Positions 8,976 through 17,817 of a stretch of DNA of 64,000 nt are shown here, piece by piece. The translations under genes and the position numbers were made by a program. The DNA is from Acidovorax sp. GTDB taxonomy: Bacteria; Pseudomonadota; Gammaproteobacteria; Burkholderiales; Burkholderiaceae_C. Location of the stretch: the NCBI GenBank assembly GCA_030692685.1, contig JAUXZO010000013.1, positions 1 to 64,000 on the forward strand. Reading direction: 5' to 3'. Each line of letters opens with the position of its first letter. Positions within the stretch are counted from its first letter, which is position 1. The notes beneath the pieces were generated by a model. It was not told the origin of the DNA. It did not search any database and was given only the letters and a program-made list of their open reading frames with translations.

Positions 8976-9788
8976 TCAATGGAACTGGGCGGACAGCTCT
9001 TTGCTGACCCAGACCTTGGCGTCGATGCTGCCCACACGGGACAGCTGCATTTCGTATTCGTAGCGGTCGGGGCGATACAGCCCGTGCAACCATTGCACCG
9101 GGCGCTCCTGGTCGTCATAAATCAGGCGGCGCACTGCCAGCAGTGCTGAACCCACCGATATGTCGAGATGGCGCGCCACCACGGCATCGGCCAGCTTGGC
9201 CGAGATGGTCTGGTGGGCCCGGCCGACCTTGACGCCAGATTCTTCGAGCAGCACCAGAATGGGCTTGCGCGCCAGCTCGCGGCGCCCAAATTGGCGCGCA
9301 ATGTCGGCAGGCACATAGGTGGTGATGTGGGAGAGCGGGCCTTCTTTGGTGCTGCGCACCCGCACCGCCTTTTGCACCGAATCGCCCACCGCAATCTGCA
9401 GGGCGCCGGCCACAGCACGGGACGCTGTGACAGTGTCCACGTCCAGCACCTTGACGGATGTGCGCAAACCCATGCTGACCAGGTTCTCCAACAAACCCGT
9501 CAAGTGCGCGCGGCTGCTTTCTCCGTTCTCCCCCATCCCAGCTGCGGATGCAGGGGCGGACAACACTGGCCGTGTACCCCGGCCGGGTTCGCGCGAAATC
9601 ATCCCCTCGCCTTCCAGCAGCTCCAGCGCACGGCGCACCGTCACGCGTGCCACCGAAAACTGCTGCATCAGCGCAAACTCACCCGGCAACCCATCGGCAA
9701 AGCGGCCTTCCTGAAGTTGCTCACGCAACACCAGATAGATCTGGTGGTATTTGGGCAACGGCAGGTTGTTCGATGGCATGGCTGTCAT
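8976..9788 (-). CDS. GntR-family (HutC/UTRA) transcriptional regulator
   Basis: 270 residues. The N-terminal winged helix (residues about 15-80) includes LPGEFALMQQFSVARVTVRRAL, and the C-terminal part (about 95-265) is a UTRA ligand-binding domain with RLIYDDQERPVQW. The gene heads the transporter/hydantoinase operon, 54 bp upstream of the binding-protein gene, and so probably controls it in response to a substrate-derived ligand. No strong Shine-Dalgarno is visible for the ATG at 9788; an ATG at 9779 is an alternative start. Candidate operator half-sites lie immediately upstream. Confidence 0.92.
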   Translation of the reverse strand: MTAMPSNNLPLPKYHQIYLVLREQLQEGRFADGLPGEFALMQQFSVARVTVRRALELLEGEGMISREPGRGTRPVLSAPASAAGMGENGESSRAHLTGLLENLVSMGLRTSVKVLDVDTVTASRAVAGALQIAVGDSVQKAVRVRSTKEGPLSHITTYVPADIARQFGRRELARKPILVLLEESGVKVGRAHQTISAKLADAVVARHLDISVGSALLAVRRLIYDDQERPVQWLHGLYRPDRYEYEMQLSRVGSIDAKVWVSKELSAQFH

Positions 9789-9803
9789 ATTAGGAATGGT
9801 TCT

Positions 9804-9913
9804 AATGTCCTGTCAATAAGACATTTCAAGGCGAATTTGCGGTTGGAGAAGACATTTGCGCCAAGGACTCGGCACGAGAAAACCCAAGCAACCACTGTGC
9901 CAACCAAATGTCT
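9804..9913. promoter_or_regulatory. Cluster of AATGTC/GACATT half-sites upstream of the GntR gene
   Basis: AATGTC at 9804-9809 and GACATT at 9820-9825 form an inverted repeat with a 10-nt spacer. AGACATTTG at 9850-9858 and CAAATGTCT at 9905-9913 form a second, wider inverted pair of the same half-site. Four copies in 110 bp just upstream of a GntR/HutC gene suggest an autoregulatory operator region. The sites were found by eye and binding is inference. Confidence 0.45.
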
Positions 9914-9971
9914 TTGCGCGCAGAGGCTGTGTAAAGCAGCACTTTTTTTCTATCGATGCGACAGGGTTCGA

Positions 9972-10020
9972 TTGACGCTCCCACGGGCATTGACTACATT
10001 ACTAACCAGTCAGTCATTAA
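9972..10020 (+). promoter_or_regulatory. Sigma-70-type promoter and probable TetR operator of the efflux operon
   Basis: TTGACG at 9972-9977 and TACATT at 9995-10000 are separated by 17 bp, a good sigma-70 arrangement. Directly downstream is ACTAACCAGTCAGTCATT (10001-10018), resembling the ACTGACTGGTTAGT-type sites seen at TetR-controlled efflux genes. A repressor bound here would cover the transcription start, consistent with autorepression by the TetR protein encoded just downstream. Confidence 0.5.
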
Positions 10021-10031
10021 CGAAGCCGCCG

Positions 10032-10724
10032 TTGCCTCCCACCTCCATCCCGTCCCAGCCCCATCCAGCGACCAAACGCGAACGCCGCAAAGAGGCGCGC
10101 CCTGGCGAGTTGCTGGAAGCGGCACTCGACCTTTTTGTGGAAAAAGGGTTTGCGGCGACGCGGGTGGACGAAGTGGCGGCGCGGGCAGGGGTGTCCAAGG
10201 GCACCTTGTTTTTGTACTTTCCCAGCAAGGAAGAGCTTTTCAAGGCGGTGGTGCGCGAGAACATCGCCGGTCGTTTTGAAGAGTGGAACGCCGAGCTCGA
10301 AACCTTTGTAGGCACCACCAGCGAATTGCTTCGTTACTGCTACCAGGTCTGGTGGGAGCGCATTGGCAGCACCAAGGCGTCAGGCATCACCAAACTGATG
10401 CTGAGCGAGGCCCAAAACTTCCCTGAAATCGCCCAGTTTTACCAGCACGAAGTCATCTTGCCGGGGCAATCTCTGGTTCGCCGGATTCTGGAGCGCGGTA
10501 TTGCGCGCGGCGAGTTTCGCGCCATCAATCTGGACTATGCGGTGTACGTGGTGCTGGCGCCGATGATCTTCCTCATGATGTGGAAGCATTCGGTGGGCGC
10601 TTGTGTGCCTGACGCGCAGCACCTCGCCCCCGAGGCGTACATCGACACCCAGATAGACAACATCCTGCATGGGCTGTGTGTACGGCCCGATGCGCCCTCT
10701 TCTTCCCCTCCTCCCTCGGCCTGA
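10032..10724 (+). CDS. TetR-family repressor of the RND efflux operon
   Basis: About 230 residues. No in-frame ATG precedes the helix-turn-helix; the best start is the TTG at 10032, about 30 nt after the predicted transcription start, and upstream sense codons have no conserved content. The DNA-binding domain covers residues about 25-75 (ARAGVSKGTLFLYFPSKEELF), followed by a TetR_C-type ligand domain. The stop codon is 2 bp before the adaptor-gene ATG, so it is co-transcribed with the pump it probably represses. Start assignment is the main uncertainty. Confidence 0.88.
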   Translation: MPPTSIPSQPHPATKRERRKEARPGELLEAALDLFVEKGFAATRVDEVAARAGVSKGTLFLYFPSKEELFKAVVRENIAGRFEEWNAELETFVGTTSELLRYCYQVWWERIGSTKASGITKLMLSEAQNFPEIAQFYQHEVILPGQSLVRRILERGIARGEFRAINLDYAVYVVLAPMIFLMMWKHSVGACVPDAQHLAPEAYIDTQIDNILHGLCVRPDAPSSSPPPSA

Positions 10725-10726
10725 CC

Positions 10727-11929
10727 ATGAAACGCTGGATTCTCTGGATGGCTGCGGCCATCATCGTCGTGCTGGTGGGCGCGGGCGGCTGGCGGGCCAT
10801 GGCCGCACGCCAGGCCCAGCAAAAGGTGTTGAAAGACGCAGCCACGCAGCGTGCGGAGGCGCCTTTGCAATTGGGCGCCGACGAAGTGTTGGCAGTGCAG
10901 CAACAAAGTCTGTCGCTGGGGGTGCCCGTATCAGGCTCTTTGCGCGCCGTGGACTCCGCCATGATCAAAGCGCGTATCGGCGGCGAGTTGCAGGGGCTGA
11001 CCGTGCGCGAGGGCGACAGCATCAAGGCAGGCCAGGAAGTCGCTCGCATCGACCCCACCGAGGCACGGGCGCGCTTGCGCCAGGCCCAGCAACAAGCAGA
11101 TGCAGCCAAATCGCAGGTTGATATCAACCAGCGCCAGTTCGCCAATAACCGGGCGCTGGTGGACCAGGGGTTCATTTCGGCAACTGCGCTGGTGACATCG
11201 CAAGCCAGCCTGGACGCCGCGCAATCCACCTACCAGGCCGCCGTCGCTGCAGCAGATGTGGCACGCAAGGCGCTGGAGGACACGGTGCTCAAGAGTCCTA
11301 TCAGCGGCCTCGTGGCGCAGCGATTGGCACAGCCCGGCGAGCGCGTGGCCATCGACACCCGCATCATTGAGGTGGTGGACCTGTCGCGCCTGGAGCTGGA
11401 GGCACTGCTGAGCCCTGCCGATTCGGTGGCTGTGCGCGTGGGGCAAAAAGCATTGCTGACCATCGAAGGTGTGTCTGCGCCGGTGTCCGCCACCGTGGTA
11501 CGCATCAACCCCAGCGCGCAGACGGGCAGCCGCACGGTGCCGGTCTACCTGCGGGTGGATCAAGCCAAGGCAGAAGCGCCCCTGCGCCAGGGGCTTTTTG
11601 TGCAGGGGATGCTCGACACTGGGCGCGCCGAGGTGCTGACCGTGCCGCTCGATGCAGTGCGCACCGACAAGCCAGCGCCTTACCTGCAGACCATCAAAGA
11701 CGGCCGAATCGCCTACGTGCAGGTCAAGACCGGCACGCGTGCTGTGATCAATGGGCAGACGCTGGTCGCGGTGGAAGGGGTGCCAGCCGGCACGCCCGTG
11801 ATTGCAGGCCGCATTGGCCAACTGCGCGAAGGCACGGCCGTGTCGGGCGGTTTGGCTGCGGCCGCCGCTGCCGCACCTTCCACGCCGTCCACTCCCGTCG
11901 CGCCTGCTGCATCCCGCGCAGCACCCTGA
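10727..11929 (+). CDS. RND efflux periplasmic adaptor (membrane fusion protein)
   Basis: 400 residues from MKRWILW. An N-terminal signal or anchor helix (about residues 5-22) is followed by the biotinyl-lipoyl-like half-motif around ARIGGELQGLTVREGDSIKAGQ, a Gln/Ala-rich coiled-coil hairpin (about 110-170), and the second lipoyl half LKSPISGLVAQRLAQPGERV. The C-terminus is an Ala/Pro-rich tail. It links the inner-membrane pump to the TolC channel encoded downstream. The substrate is not predictable. Confidence 0.92.
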   Translation: MKRWILWMAAAIIVVLVGAGGWRAMAARQAQQKVLKDAATQRAEAPLQLGADEVLAVQQQSLSLGVPVSGSLRAVDSAMIKARIGGELQGLTVREGDSIKAGQEVARIDPTEARARLRQAQQQADAAKSQVDINQRQFANNRALVDQGFISATALVTSQASLDAAQSTYQAAVAAADVARKALEDTVLKSPISGLVAQRLAQPGERVAIDTRIIEVVDLSRLELEALLSPADSVAVRVGQKALLTIEGVSAPVSATVVRINPSAQTGSRTVPVYLRVDQAKAEAPLRQGLFVQGMLDTGRAEVLTVPLDAVRTDKPAPYLQTIKDGRIAYVQVKTGTRAVINGQTLVAVEGVPAGTPVIAGRIGQLREGTAVSGGLAAAAAAAPSTPSTPVAPAASRAAP

Positions 11930-11943
11930 TCCGCTGACCCGCC

Positions 11944-14900
11944 ATGTGGTTCACCAAAGTCAGCCTTAAAAACCCCGTGTTCGCCACGATGGTGATGCTC
12001 GCCATCGTCGTGCTGGGCTTGTTCTCGTACCAGCGCCTCAAGGTTGATCAGTTTCCGAACATCGACTTTCCGGTGGTGGTGGTCACAGTGGACTACCCCG
12101 GCGCATCGCCTGAAATCGTCGAGAGTGAAGTTACCAAGAAGATTGAGGAAGGCGTCAACTCGATTGCCGGTATCAACGCCCTCACCTCGCGCAGTTACGA
12201 GGGCACGGCGGTGGTCATCATCGAGTTCCAGCTGCACATTGATGGCCGCAAGGCCGCCGAGGACGTGCGGGAAAAGGTCGCCACTGTGCGCCCGTTACTT
12301 CGCACCGAAGTCAAAGAGCCTCGTGTACTGCGCTTTGACCCTGCCAGCCGCGCCGTTTGGTCGCTGGCCGTGCTACCCGAAGAGCAAGCCGGTGTCACCC
12401 CGCGCAGTGCCGTAGAGCTGACTACCTGGGCCGAGCAGATCCTGAAAAAGCGCCTCGAAAACGTGCGCGGCGTGGGCGCCGTGAACCTGGTGGGTGCCAC
12501 CAAACGCGAGATCAACATCTACCTGAACCCGCAGGCCCTTGAAGCCTTTGGTGTGACGCCCGACCAGGTGGCCACTGCCGTACGCAACGAGAACCAGGAT
12601 CTGCCGGTGGGCTCCATCCGCTCGCTTGCGCAGGAGCGCGTGGTGCAGATCGACGCGCGCATGCAGCGGCCCGAAGACTTCGGCAAGATCATCGTGGCTC
12701 GCAAGAACGGTGCCCCTGTGCGGCTGGACCAGGTTGCACGCGTCAACGATGGCGCCCAAGAGGTCGAAAGCCTGGCCCTGTACAACGGCCAGCGCACCTT
12801 GCTGCTGTCGGTACAGAAGTCGCAGGGCGAAAACACCATCGAAGTGGTGGATGGTCTCAATGCCGCCGTGGTCGAGCTGAAGAACCAGCTCCCGCCCGGC
12901 GTGCGGCTGGAGACCATTGGCGACAGCGCGCGGCCCATTCGCGTGGCGGTGAACAACGTGCGCCAGACCCTGATTGAGGGCGCCATCCTCACGGTGCTGA
13001 TCGTCTTCTTGTTCCTGAACTCCTGGCGCTCCACGGTGATCACCGGGCTGACGCTGCCGATTGCGCTGATCGGCACGTTTTTGTTCATGAACATGTTCGG
13101 TTTCACCATCAACATGATCACGCTGATGGCGCTCAGCCTGTGTGTGGGCCTGTTGATTGACGATGCCATCGTGGTGCGCGAGAACATCGTGCGCCATGTT
13201 CAGATGGGCAAGTCCGCCTATAACGCGGCCATGGACGGCACACAAGAGATCGGCCTGGCCGTGCTGGCCACCACGCTGTCTATCGTGGCGGTGTTCATGC
13301 CCATCGGGTTCATGGGCGGCATCATCGGCAAGTTTTTTCACGAGTTCGGCATCACCATCGTGGCGGCGGTGATGATCTCGATGTTTGTGAGCTTCACGCT
13401 CGACCCCATGCTGTCGAGCATCTGGCACGACCCAAGCATTCACACCCACGGCAAGAACGTGGCCCCCGTCACGTTCTACGACAAAACCATAGGCCGCGTC
13501 ACCGGCTGGTTCGACCGTGGCACCGACGCGCTGGCCGAGGGCTACCAGCGCATCCTGCGCTGGTCGCTGGTGCACAAGCTGGCCACCATGGGCATTGCGC
13601 TGGCCATCTTTGTCTTGAGCATCTTCATGGTGCCGCTGCTGGGCACCGAGTTTGTGCCCAAGGCCGACTTCTCCGAAACGTCGCTCAATTTCTACACGCC
13701 CGTGGGTTCGTCGCTCGAAACCACCGAGGCCAAGGCCAAGCAGGTTGAAGGCATCCTGCGCGAGATGCCCGAGGTGCGCTACACGCTGTCCACCATCAAC
13801 ACCGGCAGCGCCCAGGGCAAGATTTACGCCAACATCTATGTGCGTCTGGTGGACCGCAAGGACCGCAGCCGCAGTGTGGACCAGATGTCTGACGTGCTGC
13901 GCGAGCGCTTGAAGACTGTGCCCGGCATTACCATCACCCATGTGGGCCTGCTAGACGCCGTGGGCGGCAACAAGCAGGTGGAATTCTCGCTGCAAGGTCC
14001 TGATCTGCAAGAGCTGGAGCGACTGACGAAGATCGTCACCGAAAAGATCCGCGACATTCCTGGGCTGGTGGACCTGGACACCAGCGCCAAGCCCGACAAA
14101 CCCGTCATTGCACTGGAGATCAAACGCGATGCCGCGTCAGACCTGGGGCTGTCTGTAGCGCCCATGGCGGCTTCGCTGCGCACGCTGGTGGCGGGCACTA
14201 CCGTGGGCAACTGGCGCGCACCGGATGACCAGACCTACGACGTGAACGTGCGCCTGGCCCCCGAGGCCCGCACCGCACCGGCCGACCTGGAGCGCCTGCC
14301 GTTTGCCCTGACCGCCGCCGACGGCACCACCCGCATCGTGCGCCTGAACCAGGTCGCCAACGTGACCGAATCGACCGGAGCCAACCAGATCAACCGCCGC
14401 GACCTGACCCGCGAAGTGGCCGTGAACGGAAATGTGGCCCAGCGCTCTGCGGGCGAGGTGTCGACCGACATCAAGAAGGCCCTGGATAGCGTGAGCTTTC
14501 CGCCCGGCTATCGCTACCAGTTTGGCGGGTCTACCAAGAACATGGCCGAATCGTTTGGCTACGCCATCTCGGCCCTGGTCATGGCGATCATCTTCATTTA
14601 CATGATTCTGGCGAGCCAGTTCAAGAGCTTTTTGCAGCCGCTGGCGCTGATGACGTCATTGCCACTGACCTTGATCGGTGTGGTGCTGGCGCTGCTGATG
14701 TTCCGCTCTACGCTGTCCATGTTCTCCATCATCGGCGTGGTGATGCTGATGGGGTTGGTGACCAAAAACGCCATTTTGCTGGTGGACTTTGCCATCCGCG
14801 CCCGCAGCGAGCACGTGAATGACGAGGGCCAGACCGTGCCCGGCCTGCCCCGCGCAGACGCGCTGCTGCTGGCCGCGCGCGTGCGGTTGCGCCCGATCTT

Positions 14901-15126
14901 GATGACCACGCTGGCGATGATTTTTGGCATGGTGCCGCTGGCCTTCGCTTTGTCCGAAGGCTCTGAGCAGCGCGCACCCATGGGTCAGGCCGTGATTGGC
15001 GGAGTCATCACCTCGTCGCTTTTGACGCTGGTGGTGGTGCCCGTGGTGTATTGCTACATGGACGACTTGGCCAACTGGGCACTGCGCAAGATGGGCCGCG
15101 TCCCTTCGCCGTCCGCAGGCCTCTAA
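11944..15126 (+). CDS. RND-family (HAE1-type) multidrug efflux pump
   Basis: 1060 residues, the usual size of an inner-membrane proton-driven RND transporter. It begins [20 protein letters not shown] and has twelve expected membrane helices in two repeats with large periplasmic loops (about 35-335 and 560-870). The helix-4 motif [16 protein letters not shown] carries the Asp pair used in proton coupling. It starts 14 bp after the adaptor gene. It most resembles MdtB/MexF-like or AcrB-like transporters; the specificity is unknown. Confidence 0.93.
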   Translation: MWFTKVSLKNPVFATMVMLAIVVLGLFSYQRLKVDQFPNIDFPVVVVTVDYPGASPEIVESEVTKKIEEGVNSIAGINALTSRSYEGTAVVIIEFQLHIDGRKAAEDVREKVATVRPLLRTEVKEPRVLRFDPASRAVWSLAVLPEEQAGVTPRSAVELTTWAEQILKKRLENVRGVGAVNLVGATKREINIYLNPQALEAFGVTPDQVATAVRNENQDLPVGSIRSLAQERVVQIDARMQRPEDFGKIIVARKNGAPVRLDQVARVNDGAQEVESLALYNGQRTLLLSVQKSQGENTIEVVDGLNAAVVELKNQLPPGVRLETIGDSARPIRVAVNNVRQTLIEGAILTVLIVFLFLNSWRSTVITGLTLPIALIGTFLFMNMFGFTINMITLMALSLCVGLLIDDAIVVRENIVRHVQMGKSAYNAAMDGTQEIGLAVLATTLSIVAVFMPIGFMGGIIGKFFHEFGITIVAAVMISMFVSFTLDPMLSSIWHDPSIHTHGKNVAPVTFYDKTIGRVTGWFDRGTDALAEGYQRILRWSLVHKLATMGIALAIFVLSIFMVPLLGTEFVPKADFSETSLNFYTPVGSSLETTEAKAKQVEGILREMPEVRYTLSTINTGSAQGKIYANIYVRLVDRKDRSRSVDQMSDVLRERLKTVPGITITHVGLLDAVGGNKQVEFSLQGPDLQELERLTKIVTEKIRDIPGLVDLDTSAKPDKPVIALEIKRDAASDLGLSVAPMAASLRTLVAGTTVGNWRAPDDQTYDVNVRLAPEARTAPADLERLPFALTAADGTTRIVRLNQVANVTESTGANQINRRDLTREVAVNGNVAQRSAGEVSTDIKKALDSVSFPPGYRYQFGGSTKNMAESFGYAISALVMAIIFIYMILASQFKSFLQPLALMTSLPLTLIGVVLALLMFRSTLSMFSIIGVVMLMGLVTKNAILLVDFAIRARSEHVNDEGQTVPGLPRADALLLAARVRLRPILMTTLAMIFGMVPLAFALSEGSEQRAPMGQAVIGGVITSSLLTLVVVPVVYCYMDDLANWALRKMGRVPSPSAGL

Positions 15127-15179
15127 AATCAAGGGTTTGTCCTGAATCGTCCCGACACCTGCTCCCACGGAGAAATTCC

Positions 15180-15893
15180 ATGAACATGCCCCTGAACACG
15201 TCCGCCAACATCAGCGATCCTATTGCCCAGGCCCGCTACAACATGATCGAGCAGCAGATCCGCCCCTGGAACGTGCTCGACTTCGACGTGCTGGAACTGC
15301 TCGCAGTGGTGCGCCGCGAGGACTATGTGCCTCCCGCCTACCGCAGCCTGGCTTTCATGGACATTGAAGTGCCCCTGCTGGGCGACGATGCTGAAGAGGC
15401 CGTTCGCCTGGGCCTGAGCATGCTGCAACCCCGCGTGGAAGCGCGCATTCTGCAAGACCTGCAAATCAAATCGACCGACCGCGTGCTCGAAATTGGTGCG
15501 GGTTCGGGCTACATGGCGGCGCTGCTGGCCCACCGCGCAGAACGCGTGGTGTCCCTTGAAATAAACCCCGAATTGGCCGAAATGGCGCGTGAAAACCTGC
15601 GCGATGCAGGCGTGCAAAACGCCGATGTGCGCCTGGGCGACGGTGCACGTGGCGCCATCCCCGACGGCCCTTTTGACGTGATCGTGCTCAGTGGCTCGGT
15701 GGCCGAAGTGCCCAGCGCCCTGCTCGCTGTGCTCCGCGATGGCGGCCGCCTGGGCGCCATCGTGGGCAACGACCCCGTGATGCGCTTCACGCTGACCCGC
15801 CGCACCGGCGACCGTTTTGAAACCACTTCGCCCTGGGACACCATCGCCCCGCGCCTGGTGGGCTTCCCCGAGCCGTCCGGTTTCACGTTCTGA
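15180..15893 (+). CDS. Protein-L-isoaspartate O-methyltransferase-family protein
   Basis: 237 residues. ACGGAGA lies just upstream of the chosen ATG at 15180. The SAM-binding motif I is VLEIGAGSGYMAALLA (about residues 100-115), and the N-terminal ARYNMIEQQIRPWNV is typical of the Pcm-related proteins found next to tolC in Burkholderiales. It may repair isoaspartyl proteins or methylate another acceptor. It sits 53 bp downstream of the RND gene and upstream of a rhodanese gene in the same direction. Confidence 0.85.
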   Translation: MNMPLNTSANISDPIAQARYNMIEQQIRPWNVLDFDVLELLAVVRREDYVPPAYRSLAFMDIEVPLLGDDAEEAVRLGLSMLQPRVEARILQDLQIKSTDRVLEIGAGSGYMAALLAHRAERVVSLEINPELAEMARENLRDAGVQNADVRLGDGARGAIPDGPFDVIVLSGSVAEVPSALLAVLRDGGRLGAIVGNDPVMRFTLTRRTGDRFETTSPWDTIAPRLVGFPEPSGFTF

Positions 15894-15929
15894 CCCCGGC
15901 CTTCTGAGCCCCTTCTTTCGGAGTTTTGC

Positions 15930-16271
15930 ATGATCGATCACGTCCGCCCCGCCCAGCTGTTGGCCTGGTTTGCCGCCGCCCCCGAAGGCAGCCAGCCCCT
16001 GGTGCTGGACGTGCGTGAGCCCTGGGAGCTGCAAACCGCCAGCGTGCGCGCAGACGACTTCGAGCTGGTCGCCATCCCCATGGGCGAGTTGCCCACCCGT
16101 CTGGACGAGCTGAACCCTGCCCGCCCTATTGCCTGCCTGTGCCACCACGGCGCACGCAGCCTGCGCGTGGCAGCGTTCTTGCAACACAACGGGTTTGAGC
16201 AACTGGCCAACATCACCGGTGGCATCGATGCCTGGTCGCATGAAAACGACCCTGCTGTGCCCCGTTACTGA
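15930..16271 (+). CDS. Rhodanese-domain protein (single domain)
   Basis: 113 residues forming one rhodanese domain. LVLDVREPWEL is near the N-terminus, and the active-site loop CLCHHGARS contains the candidate catalytic cysteine at about residue 71. Probably a cytoplasmic thiosulfate or persulfide sulfurtransferase. It lies between the Pcm-like gene and tolC and is likely co-transcribed. Its role in relation to efflux is not evident. Confidence 0.88.
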   Translation: MIDHVRPAQLLAWFAAAPEGSQPLVLDVREPWELQTASVRADDFELVAIPMGELPTRLDELNPARPIACLCHHGARSLRVAAFLQHNGFEQLANITGGIDAWSHENDPAVPRY

Positions 16272-16341
16272 TGACACCCCTCGACCGCACCACTCCCGCA
16301 CCACTCTCGCATCGAACCGCAGACTCTTCCGAAAGACCTTC

Positions 16342-17679
16342 ATGACATCGCACCGGCCGCTTTTCCCGTCCCTTCTGACCCTGGCGCTGGGCGCGGCGCT
16401 TGGTGCGCCCGCGCATGCCCAGAGCCTTACGGAGCTGGTGGAATCGGCCCGCACCTACGACACCAGCTGGCAATCGGCCCGCGCCCAGCTCGATGCGGCC
16501 GCGCGCCGTGCCGATCAGGCCCGCGCCGGCCTGCTGCCCAGCGCCGCGCTGTCGTCTGGCATCAACCGCTCCAATGTGGATGTGAGCCGCCCCTCGATCC
16601 AAAACACTGGCACAACGCAGACGCTGGGCGTCAACGCCTCGCAGCCGCTGTACCGCCCTGCCAATCGAATCAACCTGCAACAGGGCCAGCGCGGGGTGGA
16701 TATAGCCCAGGCACAGCTCGATGCCGCCACCCAGGACCTGCTGGTGCGTGTCAGCCAGGCCTACTTTGACGTGCTGGCCGCCCAAGACACGCTGGCCTTT
16801 GTGCAGGCCCAAAAAGCCGCCGTGTCGGAGCAACTGGCGTCCGCCAAACGCAACTTTGAAGTGGGCACCACGACAGTCACCGACTCGCGCGAAGCCCAAG
16901 CCCGTTACGACCTCGTCATCGCCCAGGAGATTGCTGCCGAAAACGACCTGCGCGTGAAACGCCTGGCGCTGGACCAGCTGGTGGGCATTACCGGCAGCAA
17001 GCCACAGCCGCTGGCGCTGCCGGTGCAATTGCCCGGGGTGTTGCCAGACAACATAAGCACCTGGGTGGACACCGCCCGCGACCAGCAGCCCGGCGTTCGC
17101 CAGGCTGCCATCGCACTCGACATCGCCCGGCTGGAAACCAAAAAGGCCGAAACCGGCCACCTGCCCACCGTGGACCTGCAGGCGGGCTACAACATTACCC
17201 GCAACCCCAACGGCACGGTGACGTCTCCCGGTGTGAACAGCCGCACCAACAGCGCCAGCGTGGGCGTGGCGCTGAACCTGCCTTTGTTTGCTGGTTTCTC
17301 GGTGCAAAACCGCATCAAGGAAACCCTGGCGCTCGAAGAAAAAGCCACCGCGGACCTGGAAACCACCCGCCGCAACGTAGCGCAGGCCACGCGCGCCGCG
17401 TTCTACGGCGTGCAGTCCGGCCAGGGCCAGGTGCAGGCATTGGAGGCCGCCGAGGCGTCCAGCCAGAGCGCGCTTGATGCCAACAAGCTGGGGTATCAGG
17501 TGGGGGTGCGCATCAACATCGACGTACTCAACGCCCAAAGCCAGCTCTTTCAGACCAAACGCGACCTGGCCCAGGCCCGCTACAACGTGCTGCTGGGTAC
17601 GCTCAAACTGCGGCAGGCAGCTGGCACGCTGAACCAGCAGGACATTGAGGCGATCAACGCGTTGCTGCTCAGGCCGTGA
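16342..17679 (+). CDS. tolC: TolC-family outer-membrane efflux channel
   Basis: 445 residues starting MTSHRPLFPSLL, with a signal peptide ending at AHAQ (about residue 24-25). Two outer-membrane-factor repeats contain coiled-coil segments; SQAYFDVLAAQDTLAFVQAQK is typical of TolC proper and the second half carries QAGYNITRNPNGTVTSPG. It probably completes the tripartite pump with the adaptor and RND protein encoded upstream. An upstream in-frame extension overlapping the rhodanese gene lacks a signal peptide and was not used. Confidence 0.93.
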   Translation: MTSHRPLFPSLLTLALGAALGAPAHAQSLTELVESARTYDTSWQSARAQLDAAARRADQARAGLLPSAALSSGINRSNVDVSRPSIQNTGTTQTLGVNASQPLYRPANRINLQQGQRGVDIAQAQLDAATQDLLVRVSQAYFDVLAAQDTLAFVQAQKAAVSEQLASAKRNFEVGTTTVTDSREAQARYDLVIAQEIAAENDLRVKRLALDQLVGITGSKPQPLALPVQLPGVLPDNISTWVDTARDQQPGVRQAAIALDIARLETKKAETGHLPTVDLQAGYNITRNPNGTVTSPGVNSRTNSASVGVALNLPLFAGFSVQNRIKETLALEEKATADLETTRRNVAQATRAAFYGVQSGQGQVQALEAAEASSQSALDANKLGYQVGVRINIDVLNAQSQLFQTKRDLAQARYNVLLGTLKLRQAAGTLNQQDIEAINALLLRP

Positions 17680-17789
17680 GCGGTTGAGTGGGCCGGGCCG
17701 GGCTTGCGAGCAAGGCTGCATACAGACTCCCGAGCGACCCCTCCTCTCTGTGCGCTCTCTGCAAACCTGTGGTTTAGCCTGCAGCTCAC

Positions 17790-17813
17790 AGCCGAAGCCG
17801 AAGCCGAAGCCGC
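17790..17813. repeat. Short GCCGAA hexamer tandem repeat
   Basis: Three consecutive GCCGAA units followed by GCCGCC lie in the 138-bp gap between the convergent tolC and waaA genes. No gene or clear terminator is visible in the gap. Confidence 0.6.
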
Positions 17814-17817
17814 CAAC

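Noticed and set aside
12373..13941. 522-codon antisense frame inside the RND pump gene
   Set aside because: High G+C produces long antisense frames; the His-rich, low-complexity translation is typical of a shadow.
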